Positions 28,394-36,522 of a stretch of DNA of 64,000 nucleotides are shown here, one piece after another (positions within the stretch are counted from its first letter, which is position 1; each line of letters starts with the position of its first letter). The notes beneath the pieces were generated by a model. The model saw only the letters and a list, made by a program, of their open reading frames with translations, did no database searches and was not told the origin of the DNA. The translations under genes and the position numbers were made by a program. This DNA comes from an uncultured beta proteobacterium (lineage in GTDB: Bacteria > Pseudomonadota > Gammaproteobacteria > Burkholderiales > SG8-41): positions 50,191-114,190 of the forward strand of contig CADECM010000006.1 of assembly GCA_902825845.1 (NCBI GenBank), given 5' to 3'.

Positions 28394-29098
28394 GTGGACG
28401 ATACCTGGCAGCAGAAAATCGGCATCATCGTGCCGTCGTGGAACACGGTGATGGAATATGAAACGCAGCGCCTGGCCGGCCGCGGCGCGTCGGTGCACGC
28501 CATGCGCATCGCGCATACCGCCGATACCGAGGAAAATCTGATCGGGCTTTCGGTGCAGGCGCCCGCGGCGGCGCGGCTGCTGGCGCACGCCAAGGTGCAG
28601 GTGATCGGTTACGGCTGCACCGCCAGCGGGTTTTTGCACACGCCCGCACAAGACCGCGCGCTCGCGGATGGCATTACCGCCGACACCGGCATCCCCTGCG
28701 CCACGTCCTCGCGTGCCATCGTCGACGGGCTGCGCGCGCTGGGCGCGACACGCCTGAGTCTCGCGTCGCCGTACGCGCCGTGGCTCAATACGCGCCTGAA
28801 GCAATATCTTGATGCCGACGGCTTCGAGGTGCTGGCGATGCAGGGTCTGTCCACGGAAGCGCATTCGACCATTACGCGCGAGCGCATTCTGGCGCTGGTG
28901 GACGAGGTCGTGCGCCCGCAAACGGAAGCGATTTTCATCAGTTGCTCGAATTTCCGCACCCTGGAAATCATCGACACGGTGGAGCAGCAGTACGGCCTGC
29001 CGGTGGTCACCAGCAATGCGGCGATGATGTGGCGCATGCTGCGCCTGATGCACGACCGGCGCGATGTGGCGGGCGCGGGCCGCTTGTTCAAAATCTGA
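28394..29098 (+). CDS. Asp/Glu racemase or maleate cis-trans isomerase-like protein
   Basis: A 234-residue cytoplasmic protein with the pair of active-site Cys expected in this superfamily: G-Y-G-C-T-A-S-G (near residue 76) and F-I-S-C-S-N-F-R-T (near 185). The N-terminal I-G-I-I-V-P-S-W-N-T and the V-T-S-N-A-A segment fit maleate isomerase/arylmalonate decarboxylase relatives. The GTG start has an AAGGAG site. Its TGA overlaps the ATG of the next gene (TGATG), so the two proteins are translationally coupled. Likely isomerises or racemises a dicarboxylate. Confidence 0.87.
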   Translation: MDDTWQQKIGIIVPSWNTVMEYETQRLAGRGASVHAMRIAHTADTEENLIGLSVQAPAAARLLAHAKVQVIGYGCTASGFLHTPAQDRALADGITADTGIPCATSSRAIVDGLRALGATRLSLASPYAPWLNTRLKQYLDADGFEVLAMQGLSTEAHSTITRERILALVDEVVRPQTEAIFISCSNFRTLEIIDTVEQQYGLPVVTSNAAMMWRMLRLMHDRRDVAGAGRLFKI

Positions 29099-30012
29099 TG
29101 GCCGGCGACTGGCGGCCCCGGCGCGAGATTGAGATTCTCGCGGGCACGGCGCCCGGCGGCGGTCTGGATCGCACGGCGCGCGCGCTGCTGGCCGCGCTGA
29201 CCGAACAGGCGTTGCTCGATGTGCCCGTCCGCGTGCTGAACGTGCCGGGCGACGGCGCGCGCCGCGTGTGGGCGGGCGTGGACGCGCGCGCCGGCGACGC
29301 GCATGTGCTGTGTGTGAGTTCGCCCAATCTCACCACCGACTTTCTGACCGGCGTGGCCGCCTTCAGCCACCACAGTTACACGCCGCTGGCGATTCTGTAC
29401 AACGAGTACATCGCGTTCGTGGCACGCAGCGATGCGTCGTACCGCAGCGCGGGCGATCTGGTGAAGCACCTGCGTGACGGCGCCGGCGAGGTGACGGTGG
29501 CGCTGTCCACCGCGGCGGGTAATCCCAACCATATCGCGCTGGCGCAGGTGACGCGTCACGCCGGCGGCGACGTACGCGCGCCGGTGATCCGCGTTTTCGA
29601 TTCCGCGCGGGATGCGGTCGCGGACGTGGTGGCGGGCAACGCGCACATCGCCGCGGTAACCGCCGCCAGCGCGGTTCCCGAGTTGCAGAGCGGGATGCTG
29701 CGCGCGCTGGCGGTTTCCGCACCCGCGCGCCTCGCCGGCGTGTATGCACAAACGCCTGCGTGGTGTGAATTGGGCGTGCCGTGCACGCTGGGCGCATGGC
29801 GCGGCGTGCACGGCGCGCGCGCACTCAATCCGCGGCAGATCGCGTTCTGGGAATCGACGCTCACGGTTGCCACGCACAGTACGTCATGGGGTGCGGAACT
29901 GGCACAACACTATTTCACGCCCATGCTTGTCACCGGCGCTGCGCTGGGAGAACATCTCGCTCAGGAAAAGGCGCAAATCAGCGAAATGCTGAAGGCACTC
30001 GGCTTTTGTTAA
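29098..30012 (+). CDS. Bug/TctC-like binding protein without a signal peptide
   Basis: A 304-residue protein recognisable as a Bug-like fold: I-E-I-L-A-G-T-A-P-G-G-G-L-D-R-T-A-R at the N-terminus and G-V-D/G-N-P-N-H-I-A-L-A further on, with the family tail. No signal sequence is present: it starts M-A-G-D-W-R-P-R-R-E-I-E-I directly at the first beta strand. The start is fixed by the TGATG overlap with the preceding gene. It would be cytoplasmic, unlike the seven other Bug proteins here. An AT-rich element follows its stop at once. Confidence 0.8.
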   Translation: MAGDWRPRREIEILAGTAPGGGLDRTARALLAALTEQALLDVPVRVLNVPGDGARRVWAGVDARAGDAHVLCVSSPNLTTDFLTGVAAFSHHSYTPLAILYNEYIAFVARSDASYRSAGDLVKHLRDGAGEVTVALSTAAGNPNHIALAQVTRHAGGDVRAPVIRVFDSARDAVADVVAGNAHIAAVTAASAVPELQSGMLRALAVSAPARLAGVYAQTPAWCELGVPCTLGAWRGVHGARALNPRQIAFWESTLTVATHSTSWGAELAQHYFTPMLVTGAALGEHLAQEKAQISEMLKALGFC

Positions 30013-30044
30013 GTAACTATTTGTTTTTATTGAATTTATTTTGG
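30013..30044 (+). repeat. AT-rich dispersed element, copy 7
   Basis: Starts TAACTATTTGTTTTTATTGA at 30014, one base after the stop codon of the Bug-like gene, and continues ATTTATTTTGG. It nearly repeats the copy at 12001 and overlaps the region upstream of the TATAAT box at 30051. Confidence 0.85.
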
Positions 30045-30056
30045 ATGCGTTATAAT
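30030..30056 (+). promoter_or_regulatory. Probable sigma-70 promoter upstream of the 30101 gene
   Basis: A consensus -10 TATAAT stands at 30051-30056 with a possible -35 TTGAAT at 30030-30035, spaced 15 bases, shorter than usual. The -35 lies inside an AT-rich dispersed element. The transcript would start about 38 bases before the next ATG. Confidence 0.5.
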
Positions 30057-30100
30057 GGGTCCCGTCCGCGCGCGAGTGGATCGACCCCATTGGAAATGTC

Positions 30101-30655
30101 ATGAGAACGGAAGTACACGTACACGGTTCTATTTTTTTGTGCAAAGGCGTGCGTCTGAAGCAAGTGGAGCAAGCGCTGCGGCCCTGGCTGGAATATCTCG
30201 ATGTCGAGACGCTGGCCGATGCGCACAGCCTGGAGCGCGAAGAGCCCGGCATCGCATTTGATGTGCGCGAGCGCACCATCAACATCTGCTGGACCGGCGA
30301 GGTCGGACGCAATTTTCAGGAAAAGCTGGGCAACGCATTCCAGAATGTCGGCCCGCTGACGGAATACGCGTCGGAAGTCGAGGTCACCTATTACCCCGAT
30401 CATGGCGACGACGAATTCTTTCAGGTGTTCGTCGGGCCGACACCGGAAGCGATTCACGAGTTTCGCCGTCAGTGTGTGGTGGAAGATGCAACGCAACTGC
30501 TATCGCGTCATCTGGGCAAGGCCGAAGTCGACCAGGTTGCCACCCTGATCAGCGACATGTTCGGCAAGTCGCAACCCGCCGCGCAGCCGGTATCCGATGC
30601 CGTCGGCTCATCGACGGTGATACCACTGCATCCGCGCAACAAGCACTTGCATTAG
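30101..30655 (+). CDS. Uncharacterised protein, possibly DUF6806-type
   Basis: A 184-residue, acidic, probably cytoplasmic protein with no signal peptide. It has alternating strands and helices and conserved-looking W and F positions (E-Y-L-D-V-E-T, I-C-W-T-G-E-V-G, T-Y-Y-P-D-H-G-D-D-E-F-F). It has the look of a uniform betaproteobacterial hypothetical family; DUF6806 is a tentative memory-based match. It starts under its own TATAAT promoter. Function unknown. Confidence 0.7.
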   Translation: MRTEVHVHGSIFLCKGVRLKQVEQALRPWLEYLDVETLADAHSLEREEPGIAFDVRERTINICWTGEVGRNFQEKLGNAFQNVGPLTEYASEVEVTYYPDHGDDEFFQVFVGPTPEAIHEFRRQCVVEDATQLLSRHLGKAEVDQVATLISDMFGKSQPAAQPVSDAVGSSTVIPLHPRNKHLH

Positions 30656-30792
30656 CCGCCGCCTGCGCCCGCGTCCGGCACTCGTTGGCGCGCAACATCA
30701 GCAACCGCGCGGCCGCATTTAACCCCGTCACGCGTGCCCCACCGTTTATAGCTGCAGCATCGCCATGATGCGCAACGGATAAGGGCGCCAAA

Positions 30793-30822
30793 ATGAAAAT
30801 ATTAAGTAAAATCATATACTTA
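30793..30822 (-). repeat. AT-rich dispersed element, copy 8 (contains a start codon and signal-peptide codons)
   Basis: On the minus strand it reads TAAGTATATGATTTTACTTA then ATATTTTCAT. Its final CAT is, on the plus strand, the ATG start of the exported protein, and the element encodes its first ten residues. Confidence 0.7.
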
Positions 30823-31635
30823 AGTATTATGACGGGGTTCGCAAGTTCGGCAGGCGCGATCGGCAGCCTTGCCGATGTGACGGTGTACGACCGCGTGGAA
30901 CAGCGCGCGCTGCCGCTGTACCAGCACAACGGCCGCTACTACGTGGTGGGTAAACCCGGCAATGAATATCAGATCCGCGTTGCCAATCGCGGGCACCAGG
31001 ACATTCTGTCGGTGGTGTCCGTGGACGGTGTCAACGCGGTGTCCGGCGAAACGGCCAACTGGACGCAGACCGGTTACGTGCTCAGCGGCCATCAGGGTTT
31101 CGACATCCGTGGCTGGCGCAAGAGCATGGACCGCATTGCCGCCTTCTACTTTACCGAGCATCGGAATTCGTACGCGGCACGCACCGGGCGGCCGGACAAC
31201 GTCGGGGTGATCGGTGTCGCGGTGTTCCGCAAGAAGTTCGAACCGCCCGTCAGCATCCGCCCGCCGCTGCGGCCCTGGCCGCGCCCGCACCGGGAATCAC
31301 CGTTCGCGCAATCGGATGAAGCCGCACCCGGCGCTGCAGCCGCAGAAGCCGAAAGTTCGGACGCGGTGGCTCAGGATCGCGCGAAAAGCTACGGCGGGAT
31401 TGCGCGCATGCCGCGGAAATCCACCACGCTGGGCACCGGGCACGGGCGCGGCGAAACCTCGCAGGTAACCTACACCAGCTTCGAGCGCGCCACGGCTACG
31501 CCAGCGGAAATCATCACCATTCACTATGATACCCGTGACAATCTGCTGGCAATGGGCGTCATCCAGCAGCCGCCCGTGTATGCACAACCTGCGCCGATGC
31601 CGTTTCCGGGCCAGTTCGTGCCGGACCCGCGCTGA
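30793..31635 (+). CDS. Exported protein of unknown function, upstream of the ECF sigma gene
   Basis: A 280-residue secreted protein. The signal peptide M-K-I-L-S-K-I-I-Y-L-S-I-M is encoded by an AT-rich dispersed element. The mature part has a beta-rich segment (residues about 25-140), a Pro/Ala-rich linker, and a C-terminal Y-D-T-R-D-N-L-L-A-M-G-V segment. It precedes an ECF sigma factor and putative anti-sigma gene on the same strand, 75 bases away, so it may belong to that regulatory unit or be its target. No enzymatic motif is seen. Confidence 0.75.
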   Translation: MKILSKIIYLSIMTGFASSAGAIGSLADVTVYDRVEQRALPLYQHNGRYYVVGKPGNEYQIRVANRGHQDILSVVSVDGVNAVSGETANWTQTGYVLSGHQGFDIRGWRKSMDRIAAFYFTEHRNSYAARTGRPDNVGVIGVAVFRKKFEPPVSIRPPLRPWPRPHRESPFAQSDEAAPGAAAAEAESSDAVAQDRAKSYGGIARMPRKSTTLGTGHGRGETSQVTYTSFERATATPAEIITIHYDTRDNLLAMGVIQQPPVYAQPAPMPFPGQFVPDPR

Positions 31636-31679
31636 CGGCCGGACGGCGGCAGGCGTGAAGCGCCGGCACTGAAAAGGCC

Positions 31680-31707
31680 GGGGGCCAGTGCGGTTATACT
31701 GGCCCCC
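31680..31707 (+). promoter_or_regulatory. Perfect 10-bp inverted repeat before the ECF sigma start codon
   Basis: GGGGGCCAGT at 31680-31689 pairs with ACTGGCCCCC at 31698-31707, with loop GCGGTTAT. TATACT at 31695-31700 resembles a -10 box and falls across the loop. The ATG follows three bases later and has no free Shine-Dalgarno. It may be an operator, or the mRNA could be nearly leaderless. Confidence 0.6.
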
Positions 31708-31710
31708 GAT

Positions 31711-32289
31711 ATGCCGTGGGATGCCAGCGACAGCGACGAAAACCTCATGCTTGCCTATGGCGGCGGCGATGCGAGCGCGTTCGACGCGTTGTACCGGCGG
31801 CACAAAGGCGGCGTGTATCGCTATATGCTGCGACAGTGCAGCGATGCCGGCGTCGCCGACGAATTGTTTCAGGATGTGTGGATGAACCTCATCCGGTCGC
31901 GCGCGAACTACACCGTGCAGGCCAAGTTCACCACCTATATATATAGGCTCGCGCACAACCGGCTGATCGACCACTACCGCAGCCATGGGAAAGCAGCGCT
32001 GGTGTCGTTCGACGACGATGGCGACGACGTGCCGGCGATCGCAGAGCCGGCAGCCGCGCCGCGCGACGAGCCGGAACGGCACCTTGACATCAAGCAGCAG
32101 GCGGCACAATTGCTGCAACTGCTCGGCACGCTGCCCGAAGCGCAGCGCGAGGCGTTCGTGATGCAGTACGAAGGCGGCATGAGCGTGGAAGACATCGCGC
32201 AGGCCACTGGTGTCACCCGCGAGACAGCCAAAAGCCGCCTGCGCTATGCACTGGCAAAATTGAGAGAAGGACTGGCGACATGGCGATAA
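31711..32289 (+). CDS. ECF-type RNA polymerase sigma factor
   Basis: A 192-residue sigma-70 family ECF factor. Region 2 includes F-D-A-L-Y-R-R-H-K and D-E-L-F-Q-D-V-W; region 4 has L-P-E-A-Q-R-E-A-F-V and the helix-turn-helix S-V-E-D-I-A-Q-A-T-G-V-T-R-E-T-A-K-S-R. An acidic linker lies between. The downstream gene overlaps by ten bases and encodes a one-TM protein, the usual anti-sigma arrangement. It would direct transcription in response to an envelope or redox signal that cannot be deduced. Confidence 0.92.
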   Translation: MPWDASDSDENLMLAYGGGDASAFDALYRRHKGGVYRYMLRQCSDAGVADELFQDVWMNLIRSRANYTVQAKFTTYIYRLAHNRLIDHYRSHGKAALVSFDDDGDDVPAIAEPAAAPRDEPERHLDIKQQAAQLLQLLGTLPEAQREAFVMQYEGGMSVEDIAQATGVTRETAKSRLRYALAKLREGLATWR

Positions 32290-33473
32290 ACGACGATTCG
32301 CCACAACGCGACCCGGGGCTGGCCCGCCTGATGGCGGCCGCTGGCGATGAGTCGCCGCCGGCCGCACTGGATGACGCGATACGCGCCGCGGCGCGGCGCG
32401 AAGTCAGTGCCCGCCCGTCGCCCGCCAACGGTGGCGCAAGCCCTGAAAGCGCGACGCCGCGCGCCCGGCGCAGCTGGTATGTGCCGGTTTCAATCGCCGC
32501 GGTACTGGTATTGAGTGTCAGCCTGGTGACTCTGGTGCACGAGGAAAAGGGCGGTGAACTCGCGCAACCGCCCGCCGTGGCGGGTGTGCCCTCGCCCACA
32601 CCCGCACCCGCGCAACCGGCAACGGGAGCGCCGCCCGCGGCGGCACCCCAGGCGGACGCCGCTCCGGGCAGCAAGGCGACAGCGCCAAAGCCGCAGGCGG
32701 TTCAGGAAAAGCCCACCGGCCGGCCCATTGCCGCGCCCGCGTCTGAAGCGTCCCGCGAGACGGCCGAGCGGCGTGCGGACAACGTTGCGCCAACCAGTCC
32801 GGGCACAATACCGACGAATGATGACCGCCTCGAACGCAAGAAAGCGGACCTCGGGCGGCAGCATTCGCCCGCAACCCCGCCCCTCCCGCGCATGCGCGAC
32901 GAAGACCGCGCCGCCGGCGCCGTCGCGCCGACATCACCCGTGCCGCCGCCGGCGCCCAAGCCCACTGCGGAGCCCTTTCCCGCTGCCGCTTTCGAGCGTG
33001 AGGCGCCGGCGGCAGCCGCGCCACGACCAACGCCACCCGCAGCAACCGCGACACCCGCCCCAGCAGTACCACCGTCAGCGGCAAGCGCGGAAGTACTGGA
33101 ATCGCGCGCGCGCCAGCAGGCTGAACGCACACCGGCACGCGGCGCGCGGCGGGAAGCACCCGTCGCGCAGGCTGACGCAACAGCGGATGCACCTGCTGCG
33201 GCGGCGCAGTCTGCGGCTCCGTCTATCGCGGGCGGCACCGGTTTTTCGCTCTCAAAGCAGGCGGCAAGGCCACCAGCAGCGGCGGCACTAAAGTCCGAGC
33301 AAGCGCTGGAAGACAGGCGCGCATCGCTGTGGCGCGATCTGGAAAATCAACCCGCCGAAAAATGGCTGGCGCGCATCGCGCAGTATCGGCGCGACGGACG
33401 CGGTGCCGATGCAGACCTGTTGCTCGGCGAATTCCAGCGGCGCTTTCCCGATCATCCCGCAGCCGCGCGCTGA
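32280..33473 (+). CDS. Putative anti-sigma factor, single-TM Pro/Ala-rich protein
   Basis: A 397-residue protein overlapping the sigma gene by ten bases. About 65 cytoplasmic residues (L-A-R-L-M-A-A-A-G-D) precede one membrane segment (V-P-V-S-I-A-A-V-L-V-L-S-V-S-L-V). A long low-complexity Pro/Ala-rich periplasmic linker follows, ending in a small folded domain with S-L-W-R-D-L-E-N-Q-P-A-E-K-W-L. Position and topology suggest sequestration of the sigma factor, but no zinc motif (HxxxCxxC) is seen, so it is not a ZAS-type anti-sigma factor. Confidence 0.75.
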   Translation: MAINDDSPQRDPGLARLMAAAGDESPPAALDDAIRAAARREVSARPSPANGGASPESATPRARRSWYVPVSIAAVLVLSVSLVTLVHEEKGGELAQPPAVAGVPSPTPAPAQPATGAPPAAAPQADAAPGSKATAPKPQAVQEKPTGRPIAAPASEASRETAERRADNVAPTSPGTIPTNDDRLERKKADLGRQHSPATPPLPRMRDEDRAAGAVAPTSPVPPPAPKPTAEPFPAAAFEREAPAAAAPRPTPPAATATPAPAVPPSAASAEVLESRARQQAERTPARGARREAPVAQADATADAPAAAAQSAAPSIAGGTGFSLSKQAARPPAAAALKSEQALEDRRASLWRDLENQPAEKWLARIAQYRRDGRGADADLLLGEFQRRFPDHPAAAR

Positions 33474-33555
33474 GTGCGCCGACTGCGATTCAAGCCTCAC
33501 ACCGGTGTCCCGGCGACAGCCTCGAAAACCCGCGCTCCATGCCGGGTAAATCACC

Positions 33556-33585
33556 TAAGTATTTGATATATTGCATACAATTTTC
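33556..33585 (+). repeat. AT-rich dispersed element, copy 9
   Basis: Starts TAAGTATTTGATATATTG and continues to ATTTTC. It is a diverged copy of the family, placed 83 bases after the putative anti-sigma stop. Confidence 0.55.
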
Positions 33586-33905
33586 AAGCTATTGATAGAT
33601 AACAGGAAAATTTTTGCGCCGCCAGCGCGGCACTTGGCGCGCTTGCACTGCTTTTGTCATTTACGCGCGGATTCGGCGTGACGTGCACTGCACGAAAATA
33701 TAATATAACTGTTTTAAATCAATACAATATAAATTGTTGCATTGCAATATATTCGATGGCACAATGGCCATGGTCGACGCAGTGACTTGCTTTTCGGCTT
33801 GCACGCCAGCCAAGCGAACAATAGAATTGCCCGCGCATTGGGATTCCAAAGTCATCAAACACTACTAATAGTGGTTATTGGACTGTAAGACCACAAAGGA
33901 TGAAA

Positions 33906-33947
33906 GTTACCCAAGCGAGGTAACGCGCCGTTCGGATTCCGCAACGG
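33906..33947 (+). promoter_or_regulatory. Two hairpins in the transglycosylase leader
   Basis: GTTACC (33906-33911) pairs with GGTAAC (33919-33924) over a CAAGCGA-type loop, and CCGTT (33928-33932) pairs with AACGG (33943-33947). They lie just before the AGGAGG site and could control ribosome access. No known riboswitch consensus is met. Confidence 0.35.
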
Positions 33948-33969
33948 GACCACACTAAGGAGGTTTTGC

Positions 33970-34944
33970 ATGTACGCAAAATCGATTATCGAGTACGTTC
34001 AGGCACGCGCGGTTGCAAACGCCTGGTCGCAGCATCTGATTTTCCTTCCGGTGGTAATGGCACTGGGCGTAGCCACCCTGCCGTTCACGCTCAAGTCGCC
34101 GTACGGCGGACCCTTGCAGACTGGCGTGCAGCAGATTCCGGCCGAGATTCAGGAATCCCAACCGCTGGAGACGGCAGAAAATCCGTTTACCGGGCTGGTA
34201 CACGCCAGCGTGGTGAAGTCGCCCAAACGCACCGCCTTGCCGCTGGACGCCCAGCAACGCGCCATCGCCGGCTATATCAAGCGCAAATATGGCGTTTCCA
34301 CGGATGTGGTGCAGGACTTGGTGAAGACCGCCTTCGCGGCAGGCAAGCGCTATGGCGTGGACCCTCTGCTGGTGGTGGCGATGATGGCGGTGGAGTCAGG
34401 CTACAACCCGATAGCCGAGAGTTTTGCCGGCGCCAAGGGTCTGATGCAGATCATCCCCAAATACCACCTCGAGAAATTTGCCGAGTATGGCGGCGAGCAG
34501 GCGGTATTCGATCCACGCGTGAATATTCTGGTGGGCGCGCGCATCGTGCGCGAATATCTGCTGATGAATTCCGGCGACCTGATGACGGCGCTGCAGACCT
34601 ACGCAGGGGCATTGGCCGATCGCGGCGCGGTCTACACCCAGCGCGTACTCAACGAAAAAGACCATCTCGACGCCCTGGCCGGATTTCCCCGTACCGAACG
34701 CCGCAACCGCATTGTGGTGCAGCTGGAACCCGAACGGCCCGGCGCGATCACGGTACCGTCGCCCAAGCTGAACCTCATATTGGCGCCGGAGACGGCCACC
34801 GCCATAACCGTTGCGGAACCCCTGCCGGCGAAGCCGCTCGCCGCCGCAGAACCGCCGGCACACACGCCGCCCACCCAGCCGCAAACGCCGGCAGTGCCCA
34901 CTGTCGGTTTGACCCAGGTGGTACCCGAGGTCGTCAGCTTCTAG
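33970..34944 (+). CDS. Lytic transglycosylase, SLT family
   Basis: A 324-residue peptidoglycan lytic transglycosylase. One hydrophobic N-terminal segment (I-F-L-P-V-V-M-A-L-G-V-A) acts as an anchor or uncleaved signal. The SLT domain is at about residues 110-225 with A-V-E-S-G-Y-N-P containing the catalytic Glu, G-A-K-G-L-M-Q-I, N-I-L-V-G-A-R-I and T-Y-A-G. The last 100 residues are Pro/Ala-rich. It cleaves glycan strands in the periplasm. The perfect TAAGGAGG site fits strong translation. Confidence 0.9.
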   Translation: MYAKSIIEYVQARAVANAWSQHLIFLPVVMALGVATLPFTLKSPYGGPLQTGVQQIPAEIQESQPLETAENPFTGLVHASVVKSPKRTALPLDAQQRAIAGYIKRKYGVSTDVVQDLVKTAFAAGKRYGVDPLLVVAMMAVESGYNPIAESFAGAKGLMQIIPKYHLEKFAEYGGEQAVFDPRVNILVGARIVREYLLMNSGDLMTALQTYAGALADRGAVYTQRVLNEKDHLDALAGFPRTERRNRIVVQLEPERPGAITVPSPKLNLILAPETATAITVAEPLPAKPLAAAEPPAHTPPTQPQTPAVPTVGLTQVVPEVVSF

Positions 34945-35057
34945 CGTTCAGCACTGCGCACCGGCCGCGCCGCGTGCGTGGCCGCGTCCCGGCTGCAGCG
35001 CATCTGCTATATAGTAGTGGCTTGCGCGCCGACCTGCCCCGGCGCGGGAGTCAGGCC

Positions 35058-35309
35058 ATGACCACACCCGAACTGCCCAAAGACTTCATGGAGTTCATGC
35101 AGAAGATGTGGAACCCCATGTCGTTTCCCGTTCCCGGCATGTTCATGCCGACGGCCAGCGTCGAAGACATCGACAAGAAGATCGCCGAATTAAAAGGCGT
35201 TGAAAACTGGCTGACCATGAACATCGGCTTTATCCAGATGACCGTGAAGACGCTGGAAATGCAAAAGGCGGCGCTGGCCTCGTTTAACGCGGCGGCAAAA
35301 AAAGAGTAG
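35058..35309 (+). CDS. PhaM-like polyhydroxyalkanoate granule protein (short form)
   Basis: An 83-residue protein. The N-terminal F-M-Q-K-M-W-N-P-M-S-F-P-V-P-G-M-F-M-P resembles the start of PhaM, followed by a helical segment S-V-E-D-I-D-K-K-I-A-E-L-K-G-V-E and a second helix with T-L-E-M-Q-K-A-A-L. PhaM links PHA granules to the nucleoid and activates PHA synthase; this copy lacks the Lys/Ala/Pro-rich C-terminal tail of full-length PhaM, so nucleoid binding is doubtful. A GGGAG site precedes the ATG. Confidence 0.75.
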   Translation: MTTPELPKDFMEFMQKMWNPMSFPVPGMFMPTASVEDIDKKIAELKGVENWLTMNIGFIQMTVKTLEMQKAALASFNAAAKKE

Positions 35310-35451
35310 CACCGGCGTGTCCGGTTCCACCACGCAGCTGGAGTGCTCCCCTCTCGCCGCCTTTGCGATGCTGAATGTCGTGGCAACCGGATGCAGGCGA
35401 GGTGCCGATCCCCCGCCTTGCGAGCGGCGACATCGTCGGGAGCGGTTTGTC

Positions 35452-36438
35452 GTGAGCAACCGGAATATTCATAACTATTTGTTTTTATTGATATTTTTAT
35501 TTTCACCTACAGCGCCTGCACAAAAACTGCAGACATCTGCGTATCCCGCCAAAGGCATCCGCGTCATCATCCCCGGCACCACAGGCGATACCTGCGACAC
35601 GCTGCTGCGGCTGATCGGCCAGAAATTCATGGAGAAGACCGGCTACAGCTTCGTCATGGATAACCGGCCTGGGGCAGTCGGACAGATCGGCCTCTCCTTC
35701 ATCGCCAAGGCACCGACCGACGGTTACACCATCGGCTGCGGCCAGGGCGGCAACATGGTGATCGTGCCGCTGGCCTACAAGAAAGTCGCCTACGACAGCC
35801 TCAAGGATTTCGCGCCGATCACGCTGATGGCGTCGAACTACCTTGCGCTGACAGTTCCCGCCGCGTCGCCGTTCAAGACCACGCGCGAGCTGATCGCCCA
35901 TGCCAAGGCCAACCCCAACAAGCTGAATTTCGGTACCAACGGCGAGGGCGCCTTCCTGCACTTTGCCACTGAGTTGTTCCGCAAGGAAGCGGGCTTCACC
36001 TACTATCACGTGCCGTTCAAGAACGCGGCGCTAATTGTCAACGACCTGATCGGCCAGCGCATTGACGCGCTGCTGGGAGCCTTTATCACCGTTCAGCCGC
36101 ATGCCATGTCGGGACGGCTGCGCATACTCGGCGTGGCGCGGGAGACACGGGCGCCCAACTACCCGCAGTTTCCTACCCTGTCCGAGAGCGGCGTGCCGGG
36201 CTTTACCTCCGGCGGCTGGTTCGGCGTAATCGGGCCTGCAGGCATGCCCAAGGCCGTGGTCACGCTGCTCAACCGCGAAATGAACGCTGCCATGAAAATG
36301 CCCGATATCCGAGACAAGGCCGGCATACTCGGCCTTGACCTGCACACCGAGCCGCCGGAATTTTTCACCAAGACCATTCGCGACGACTTCGAAAAATGGG
36401 GCAGGCTCGCGCGCGAAATCAACTTCAAGCCGCAGTAG
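35452..36438 (+). CDS. Bug/TctC family substrate-binding protein
   Basis: A 328-residue periplasmic protein. The GTG at 35452 follows GGGAGCGG and yields a signal peptide with N-Y-L-F-L-L-I-F-L-F, encoded by an AT-rich dispersed element, before the A-P-A-Q cleavage site. The mature part includes K-G-I-R-V-I-I-P-G-T-T-G (the usual F-P-A/P-G-G region is altered), D-N-R-P-G-A-V-G-Q-I-G and H-V-P-F-K-N-A in place of Y-K-G. The ligand pocket may therefore differ from the other copies. Confidence 0.88.
   Translation: MSNRNIHNYLFLLIFLFSPTAPAQKLQTSAYPAKGIRVIIPGTTGDTCDTLLRLIGQKFMEKTGYSFVMDNRPGAVGQIGLSFIAKAPTDGYTIGCGQGGNMVIVPLAYKKVAYDSLKDFAPITLMASNYLALTVPAASPFKTTRELIAHAKANPNKLNFGTNGEGAFLHFATELFRKEAGFTYYHVPFKNAALIVNDLIGQRIDALLGAFITVQPHAMSGRLRILGVARETRAPNYPQFPTLSESGVPGFTSGGWFGVIGPAGMPKAVVTLLNREMNAAMKMPDIRDKAGILGLDLHTEPPEFFTKTIRDDFEKWGRLAREINFKPQ
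35471..35504 (+). repeat. AT-rich dispersed element, copy 10 (encodes signal-peptide residues)
   Basis: Reads TAACTATTTGTTTTTATTGA from 35472 then TATTTTTATTTTC. Read in frame with the GTG start at 35452 it encodes N-Y-L-F-L-L-I-F-L-F, the hydrophobic core of the Bug signal peptide. Confidence 0.85.
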
Positions 36439-36522
36439 GGCGCGCGCCGGCGGCGTTGAAGGCGGAGCCAGATGTGAAAAGCCCCCCCCTGCAGGGGAGG
36501 GCCGTTGCCGTGGCCGCGCCAT

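Larger units (their letters stand above)
33474..33969. other. Long AT-rich leader/intergenic region before the transglycosylase gene
   Basis: About 500 bases with no gene. It contains an AT-rich dispersed element at 33556, an A/T-rich tract around 33695-33755 that should hold the promoter, and two small hairpins (GTTACC/GGTAAC and CCGTT/AACGG) at 33906-33947. A strong TAAGGAGG site precedes the ATG. I could not match the leader to a known riboswitch. Confidence 0.5.

Noticed and set aside
33890..33969. Riboswitch (cyclic di-GMP type) upstream of the transglycosylase
   Set aside because: There are two small hairpins and a GTTACC/GGTAAC pair, but the conserved core bases of known riboswitches were not found.
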